Source: Streptomyces sp. SS1-1
GTDB taxonomy: Bacteria > Actinomycetota > Actinomycetes > Streptomycetales > Streptomycetaceae
Reading direction: 5' to 3'
Length of the DNA: 64,000 nucleotides
Assembly (NCBI RefSeq): GCF_008973465.1
Contig: NZ_WBXN01000004.1
Coordinates: 7,046,501-7,110,500 of the forward strand
The position numbers and the translations under genes were made by a program. The notes beneath the pieces were generated by a model. That model was not told where the DNA came from. It made no database searches and worked only from the letters and a program-made list of their open reading frames with translations. Every line of letters begins with the position of its first letter. The first letter of the stretch is position 1. Positions 59,417 through 64,000 of the stretch are shown one piece after another.

Positions 59417-60250
59417 TCACCCGGCGATCGGCTTCGTCCGCTCGTACGGGATCCGCTCGCCGGCCTCGACCGGCACCGGCAGCCGGTACTCGGCGGGCGG
59501 CAGCGGGCAGGTCGCCAGATCGGTGTAGGCGCACGGCAGGTTGGTGGCCCGGTTGAAGTCGAGGGTCACCGTGCCGTCGGCGGCCGGCGCGTCGATGCTC
59601 AGGGAGCGGTTGGCGGCGTAGGTGGTCACCCCGGACGTCGCGTCGGTGAACAGCACCTGGAGGCTGCCCGGCGTGTGCCCGTTGAACGCGGTCAGCCGCA
59701 GCGGCGTGCCGTCGATGCGGAAGCTGATCTCGCCCGGCGCGTCGTACACGTGCTGCAGCCCTTCGACGGCCGCGCCCACCGTGGTCGGCCGGGGCTCCGC
59801 GAAGGGCGTGTACGTGCCGGTGACGACCCAGCGCGGATGCGGCGCGTACGCCGGTGTCCCGGCGAAGCGCGTGCGCAGCGGGTTCTCCGGGTGCCGGGGC
59901 CGGATGAGGTCCTGTCCGCCGCGCTTGGCGACCTCGATCACGGCGTCGCCCCACACGGCCTCGACGCCGCCGCGCTCCGGGATCACTCCGAAGGTGTGCC
60001 GTCCGCGCACGGGCGTGCCGTCGACTACCAGTTCCTCTCCCTCGGCGAGGTCGACACCCACCCCTTCGCCGTCCGTCCACCAGGCGCCCGGCGCGTCCGG
60101 GAAGCGCCGCGGCTCGGTGTCCAGCCAGTGCAGGCCGGTGATGGCGAGGAAGCCGTGCTCCCGGGCGAGGGAGGCGTCCTTGTGCCGGTGCCACTCCTCC
60201 CACGCGGAGGTGAAGGCGGCGAGGTCGGTGACGGTGTCCTGGACGGTCAT
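59417..60250 (-). CDS. DUF1684-family protein
   Basis: A 277-residue beta-rich cytoplasmic protein. LAREHGFLAITGLHWLDTEP (about 30-49) and the C-terminal VTLDFNRATNLPCAYTDLAT then CPLPPAEYRLPVPVEAGE are DUF1684 signatures. Function unknown. Conserved Cys residues at the C-terminal motif (NLPCAY, TCPLPP) suggest a possible metal or catalytic site. It overlaps the MetX gene by ATGA and is therefore a likely operon member with methionine biosynthesis. Confidence 0.9.
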   Translation of the reverse strand: MTVQDTVTDLAAFTSAWEEWHRHKDASLAREHGFLAITGLHWLDTEPRRFPDAPGAWWTDGEGVGVDLAEGEELVVDGTPVRGRHTFGVIPERGGVEAVWGDAVIEVAKRGGQDLIRPRHPENPLRTRFAGTPAYAPHPRWVVTGTYTPFAEPRPTTVGAAVEGLQHVYDAPGEISFRIDGTPLRLTAFNGHTPGSLQVLFTDATSGVTTYAANRSLSIDAPAADGTVTLDFNRATNLPCAYTDLATCPLPPAEYRLPVPVEAGERIPYERTKPIAG

Positions 60251-61440
60251 GCGTGCTCCTGGGAGAGAGGTGACGGGGCGGGTCGGGCGGTGGTGCGGGC
60301 GGCGGGCGGCAGCAGTTCCCGGACGAGTCCGGCGACCTGGTCCGTCTCGATGAGGAACCCGTCGTGCCCGTACGGCGACTCGATCACCCGCGCGGTGTCC
60401 GCGCCGGGGATGCCCGCCGCCAACTCGGCCTGCTGCGACGGCGGGTAGAGGCGGTCCGAGTCGACCGCCGCGACCAGGGTCCGGGCGCGCACCCGGCGCA
60501 GGGCGGCGCGCGCCCCGCCCCGGCCGCGGCCCACGTCGTGACTGTTCATGGCCTCGGACAGGACGACGTAACTGCCCGCGTCGAAGCGGCGGACCAGCTT
60601 GGCCGCGTGATGGTCCAGATACGACTCGACCTGGTACCGGCCGCCGTCCCACGGGTCCTCCGCTCCCTGCGGCGTACGGCCGAAGCGCGACCGGAGTTCG
60701 GGCTCGCTGCGATAGGTCACATGGGCGATCCGCCGGGCCTGGCCCAGACCGGCGTCGGGGCCCGTACCGGTGTGGTGGTAGTGGCCGCCCCGCCACGCCG
60801 GGTCGGAGCGGATGGCGTGCGTCTGGACGCCGGCCCAGGCGATCTGCTCGGCGCTCGCCGCCGCCGTCGTGGCGATCAGCAGCAGCGCGTCGGTGCGTTC
60901 CGGGTGGGTGACCGCCCACTCCAGTGCCCGCATGCCGCCCATGGAGCCGCCCAGCACGAGCGCCCAGCGTTCGACGCCGAGCGCGTCCGCGAGCCCCACC
61001 TCGGCGGCCACCTGGTCGCGTTGGGTCAGGAACGGGAAGTCGCCGCCCCAGGGCCGGCCGGACGGCCCCGGCGACGAGGGGCCCGTGCTGCCCTGGCAGC
61101 CGCCGAGCACGTTCGGCGCCACGACGAAGTAGCGGTCCGTGTCGAGCGCGCGCCCCGGCCCGATGAGCGCGTCCCACCAGCCCGCCGTGGGATGCCCCGG
61201 CCCGGCGGGACCCGCCGCGTGGGAGTCGCCGGTGAGGGCGTGCAGCACCAGCACCGCGTTGCGCCGGTCCGGCGCGAGACGCCCCCACGTCTCGAACGCC
61301 AGCCTTAGCTCCGGGAGTTCACCCCCCGCCTCCAGCGTCAGCGGCCGTTCGCGCACATGCCAACGGCGCCGCCCGGGCGGGTCCCCCTCCCGCCAGGCCC
61401 CGGAGGCCGGCGGGAGGGGGACCGGGGACGGGGGAGTCAC
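60247..61440 (-). CDS. metX: Homoserine O-acetyltransferase (MetX)
   Basis: A 397-residue alpha/beta hydrolase-fold acyltransferase. LRLAFETWGRLAPDRRNAVL and LHALTGDSHAAGP (about 65-78) are MetX motifs; the nucleophile elbow is LVLGGSMGGMRALEW with Ser166; the catalytic His is in ESPYGHDGFLIETD and Asp in AAVDSDRLYPP. It makes O-acetyl-L-homoserine for MetY in direct sulfhydrylation. A GTG start 5 bases after the MetY stop fits the spacing; it overlaps DUF1684. Together with MetY and the leader peptide it forms one methionine transcription unit. Confidence 0.95.
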   Translation of the reverse strand: MTPPSPVPLPPASGAWREGDPPGRRRWHVRERPLTLEAGGELPELRLAFETWGRLAPDRRNAVLVLHALTGDSHAAGPAGPGHPTAGWWDALIGPGRALDTDRYFVVAPNVLGGCQGSTGPSSPGPSGRPWGGDFPFLTQRDQVAAEVGLADALGVERWALVLGGSMGGMRALEWAVTHPERTDALLLIATTAAASAEQIAWAGVQTHAIRSDPAWRGGHYHHTGTGPDAGLGQARRIAHVTYRSEPELRSRFGRTPQGAEDPWDGGRYQVESYLDHHAAKLVRRFDAGSYVVLSEAMNSHDVGRGRGGARAALRRVRARTLVAAVDSDRLYPPSQQAELAAGIPGADTARVIESPYGHDGFLIETDQVAGLVRELLPPAARTTARPAPSPLSQEHA

Positions 61441-61445
61441 GGCGT

Positions 61446-62807
61446 TCAGGACGCGCCCTTCGCCGCGCGGAACCCGGCCTCCAGATCGGCCTTGAGGTCG
61501 GCGAGGTTCTCGATGCCGACCGACAGGCGCACCAGGCCGGGGGAGGTGCCGGTCGCCGCCAACTGCTCGGCGTCCAGCTGGCTGTGGGTGGTGGACGCCG
61601 GATGGATGATGAGGCTGCGCACGTCCCCGATGTTGGCGAGGTGGCTGAACAGCTCGACGGCGTCCACGAACCGCTTGCCCGCCTCCACGCCGTCCCGCAG
61701 CTCGAAGGAGAGCACCGCGCCCGCGCCGCGCGGCAGATACCGCCGGGCCGCCTCGTACCAGCGGCTGGACTCCAGCCCCGGGTAGTGGACGGCGGCGACC
61801 TCGTCGCGCTGCTCCAGCCACTCCGCCAGCGCCTGCGCGTTCTCCGAGTGCCGTTCGATCCGCAGGCTCAGCGTCTCCACGCCCTGCAGCAGCAGGAACG
61901 CGGAGTGCGGGGAGAGGGCGGGCCCGAGGTCGCGCAGCAGTTGCACCCGCAGCTTGACGGCGAAGGCGCCCGGGCCGAGCGCCGGCCAGTACCGCAGACC
62001 GTGGTAGCTGGGGTCGGGCTCGGAGAAGTCCGGGAACCGCTCGGCGTGCGCGCCGAAGTCGAAGGTGCCGCCGTCGACCACCACACCGGCGATCGCGGTG
62101 CCGTGCCCGCCGAGGAACTTGGTCGCCGAGTGCACCACGACGTCCGCGCCGTGCTCCAGCGGCCGCAGCAGGTAGGGCGTGGGCACGGTGTTGTCCACGA
62201 TCAGCGGCACCCCGGCCTCGTGCGCCACGTCCGCGACGGCCCGCACGTCGAGGACGTTGCCGCGCGGATTGCCCAGCGTCTCCGCGAACAGCGCCTTCGT
62301 GTTCGGCCGGACCGCCGCACGCCACGCGTCGAGGTCGTCGGGGTCCTCCACGAACGACACCTCGACGCCGAACCGGGGCAGCGTGTGCCGGAACAGGTTG
62401 TAGGTGCCGCCGTACAGCGACGCGCTGGAGACGATGTGGTCCCCGGCGCCCGCCAGCGTCAGGATCGCGAGGGTCTCGGCGGCCTGCCCGGAGGACAGCG
62501 CCACGGCGGCCACCCCGCCCTCCAGGGCGGCGACGCGCTGCTCGAAGACGTCCTGGGTGGGGTTGTGGATCCGGGTGTAGATGTTGCCGGGCTCGGCCAG
62601 CGAGAACAGGTCGGCCGCGTGCCGGGTGTCCCGGAACACGAACGACGTCGTCTGGTAGATCGGCGTCGCCCGCGCGCCGGTCGTCGGGTCGGCGGTGGCG
62701 CCGGCGTGGATCTGCTTCGTCTCGAAGGACCACGCGGAGGTGTCGGGGCCGGTGGGGTCGTCCTCGGGGGTGTGGCCGGCGGTGACGGAGTCGAGGGGCT
62801 GGCTCAT
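61446..62807 (-). CDS. metY: O-acetylhomoserine (O-acetylserine) sulfhydrylase, MetY type
   Basis: A 453-residue PLP enzyme of the Cys/Met metabolism family. WSFETKQIHAGATADPTTGA then RATPIYQTTSFVFRD is the N-terminal signature; LSSGQAAETLAILTL binds cofactor phosphate; the Schiff-base Lys230 is in VVHSATKFLGGHGTA. Length (430-450) and the long C-terminal HPASTTHSQLDAEQ helix match MetY. It joins O-acetylhomoserine with sulfide to give homocysteine. AGGGAGA lies 3 bases before ATG. A 157-base leader with a short ORF precedes it. Confidence 0.95.
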   Translation of the reverse strand: MSQPLDSVTAGHTPEDDPTGPDTSAWSFETKQIHAGATADPTTGARATPIYQTTSFVFRDTRHAADLFSLAEPGNIYTRIHNPTQDVFEQRVAALEGGVAAVALSSGQAAETLAILTLAGAGDHIVSSASLYGGTYNLFRHTLPRFGVEVSFVEDPDDLDAWRAAVRPNTKALFAETLGNPRGNVLDVRAVADVAHEAGVPLIVDNTVPTPYLLRPLEHGADVVVHSATKFLGGHGTAIAGVVVDGGTFDFGAHAERFPDFSEPDPSYHGLRYWPALGPGAFAVKLRVQLLRDLGPALSPHSAFLLLQGVETLSLRIERHSENAQALAEWLEQRDEVAAVHYPGLESSRWYEAARRYLPRGAGAVLSFELRDGVEAGKRFVDAVELFSHLANIGDVRSLIIHPASTTHSQLDAEQLAATGTSPGLVRLSVGIENLADLKADLEAGFRAAKGAS

Positions 62808-62964
62808 GGTTCTCCCTGGGTGCGGGTGTGGCGGTGCCTGGGACGGCGGAAGGGGAGGGTTCAGGACACCGCTGGCCGGCCGGCGCGACCGCGCCCGGAA
62901 CCGGGCAGGCGTCGGCGATCGGCTCGAAGCGGTGGGAAAAGGGTTCTGACGTCGGAGGACGAGG

Positions 62965-63039
62965 TCAGCTCACGACGGAACACGCCGTGGTGGTGACACG
63001 CACGTAGTCAACGTGGCGGCGGGTCACGAGCACGGTCAT
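62965..63039 (-). CDS. 24-residue HVD-type sulfur leader peptide upstream of metY
   Basis: A 24-codon ORF, MTVLVTRRHVDYVRVTTTAC followed by SVVS and TGA, ends 157 bases before the metY ATG. It fits the actinobacterial leader peptides of the form (V/L)TRRHVD(L/Y)xRxxSAxC found upstream of cysteine and sulfate-assimilation genes. Known behaviour of such leaders is translation-dependent control through the Cys codon near the end. After the stop come a GCCCGG-TT-CCGGGC-type hairpin (62893-62906) and other GC stems that could serve as attenuators. The rest of the 62808-62964 leader has no gene. Confidence 0.75.
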   Translation of the reverse strand: MTVLVTRRHVDYVRVTTTACSVVS

Positions 63040-63160
63040 GGAGCCAGGTAACCACACGGGAGCGGGTCCGCACCAGTCACCCGGGACGAACCGCGCGGCG
63101 CGGACCAGCCGGGGCGCCCACCGCCCGGACGGCTCACCGGACGTCGAACCACCCTGCGGT

Positions 63161-64000
63161 TCAGGGCAGTTCGAACAGCTTCGCGGCGTTGTCGTGGCAC
63201 ACGGCCCGCAGCCACTCCTCGCCGAGCCCCAGCCGTTCCAGCACCCGGAGCTGATGCGCGTACGGGTAGGGGATGTTGGGGAAGTCGGAGCCGAGCAGGA
63301 CGCGGTCGCCGAGCGCGGCGAGCCGGGGGAGCGCCCGGCGCGGGAACGGCATCATGCCCTCGGTGAAGTCCGTGAACGCCATCGTGGTGTCCAGGCGCAC
63401 CTGCGGGTACCGCTCGGCGAGGGAGAGGAAGTCCTCGTACTCCGGCATGCCCAGATGGGCGACGATCAGCCGCAGTCCGGGGTGCCGCGCGAGCACCCGC
63501 CCGATCGGGCCCGGCCCGGTGTGCCTGCCGGGCGCGGGCCCCGAACCGCAGTGGACCACGACGGGGACGGCGGCCTCCGCGAGCAGTCCCCACGCCCCGT
63601 CCAGCAGCTCGTCCGCCGGGTCGTACGCCCCCACCTGGACATGCGCCTTGAACACCCGGGCGCCCGCGTCGACGGCCTCCCGCACATACGTCTCCACGCC
63701 GGGCTCGGGGAACAGGGTCGCCGTGTGCAGGCAGTCGGGAGTGCGGCGGGCGAAGTCCACGGCCCAGCCGTTCAGCCAGCGGGCCATGCCGGGCTTGTGC
63801 GGGTAGAGCATCGCGGTGAACGCCCGCACCCCGAAGTCCCGCAGCAGGGACGCCCGTTCGTCCTCCTCGGCCCGGTAGGTGATCGGCCACTCGACGCCGC
63901 CGGTCAGCGGCCCCAGCGCGTCGAAGTACGCCCACACCTTGTGCAGCACGCGCTCCGGCATGAAGTGGGTGTGGACGTCGATCAGACCGGGCAGCCCGAG
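63161..64000 (-). CDS. Amidohydrolase, 5' end beyond window
   Basis: At least 279 residues, open at the right edge. The first visible residues, LGLPGLIDVHTHFMPERVL, contain the metal-binding HxH of the amidohydrolase superfamily. VVVHCGSGP, LRLIVAHLGMPEYEDFLSLA and RVLLGSDFPNIPYPYAHQLR carry the later His/Asp ligands of the ACMSD/decarboxylase-like (Amidohydro_2) branch. Ends SFPY-rich then CHDNAAKLFEL. Substrate is unknown. It is the first gene seen on the leftward strand ahead of the metY unit, 121 bases from the leader peptide. Confidence 0.9.
   Translation of the reverse strand, partial: LGLPGLIDVHTHFMPERVLHKVWAYFDALGPLTGGVEWPITYRAEEDERASLLRDFGVRAFTAMLYPHKPGMARWLNGWAVDFARRTPDCLHTATLFPEPGVETYVREAVDAGARVFKAHVQVGAYDPADELLDGAWGLLAEAAVPVVVHCGSGPAPGRHTGPGPIGRVLARHPGLRLIVAHLGMPEYEDFLSLAERYPQVRLDTTMAFTDFTEGMMPFPRRALPRLAALGDRVLLGSDFPNIPYPYAHQLRVLERLGLGEEWLRAVCHDNAAKLFELP

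Noticed and set aside
62808..62964. SAM-IV riboswitch before metY
   Set aside because: No SAM-IV core motif could be found on the minus strand; the leader peptide explains the region better.
1..64000. CRISPR array, insertion sequence, prophage or secondary-metabolite gene cluster
   Set aside because: No regularly spaced short repeats, no transposase, integrase or phage structural motifs, and no PKS/NRPS modules were found.

Overview
The window is chromosomal DNA of a high-GC actinomycete, almost certainly Streptomyces or a close relative. GC is very high, third codon positions are nearly all G or C, GTG and TTG starts are common, and there are typical actinobacterial families (ANTAR/STAS and SpoIIE-type PP2C signalling, DUF4328, DUF6098, DUF6325, DUF6355, CGNR regulator, Ku, GH64, the HVD-type sulfur leader peptide). 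No tRNA, rRNA, CRISPR array, insertion sequence, prophage or replication origin was recognised. Because of the GC bias nearly every gene carries long antisense and shifted open frames. The calls rest on family motifs, ribosome-binding sites, overlaps and strand logic.

Layout. 1-12.3 kb: end of an EamA transporter, an isochorismatase-fold hydrolase, a PLP decarboxylase, then a redox/stress island. The island has a leftward operon (FMN oxidoreductase, HemK2/MTQ2-like methyltransferase, CDGSH protein, haem-oxygenase-like diiron protein), an FAD-Rieske oxidoreductase, and a rightward SRPBCC protein, a molybdopterin oxidoreductase without an Fe-S motif and a small helical partner. An MFS transporter closes it. 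12.8-23.2 kb: a ten-gene, almost fully translationally coupled glycan operon with an ADP-heptose type pathway (GmhA, GmhB, fused HldE-like kinase/nucleotidyltransferase), two GT9 heptosyltransferase-like enzymes, three other glycosyltransferases, a UDP-glucuronate decarboxylase-like SDR and a carbamoyltransferase. This is the most unusual system here. 23.4-39 kb: a STAS-ANTAR-GAF protein, DUF6098 protein, Ku, secreted lipase, a structured RNA with a strong terminator ahead of an amino-acid permease, DUF4328 and YihY membrane proteins, GAP-family protein, GH15 enzyme, SDR, ClC channel with SHOCT and DUF6325 neighbours, DUF2945 protein, MSMEG_6728-type protein and MpaB-type oxygenase.

39.0-39.8 kb is a non-coding gap full of degenerate direct repeats. 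39.8-50 kb: PfkB kinase, PAS-GAF-PP2C phosphatase, and a GntR-controlled operon (calycin-like protein, a 49-codon duplicated gene fragment, GMC oxidoreductase) with a clear palindromic operator. Next come a GH64 glucanase with a CebR-like palindrome over its promoter, an SDR and a small secreted DUF6355 protein. 50-59.4 kb: a CGNR regulator divergent from an alpha/beta hydrolase, PPOX protein and MOSC-ferredoxin reductase fusion; a MarR regulator divergent from an MMPL exporter; XRE-cupin regulator, methyltransferase and TauE/SafE permease. 59.4-64 kb, leftward: an amidohydrolase cut by the window edge, then a methionine-biosynthesis unit (24-residue HVD leader peptide, MetY, MetX, DUF1684 protein).

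Functional reading: the 1-11 kb genes look like a stress/redox set, with two possible SigB-type promoters. The heptose operon probably builds a carbamoylated, heptose-containing surface glycan or glycoconjugate. Several regulator-target pairs (GntR-GMC, MarR-MMPL, CGNR-hydrolase, LacI-type operator-GH64, leader peptide-MetY) can be proposed directly from operators or leaders seen in the sequence.
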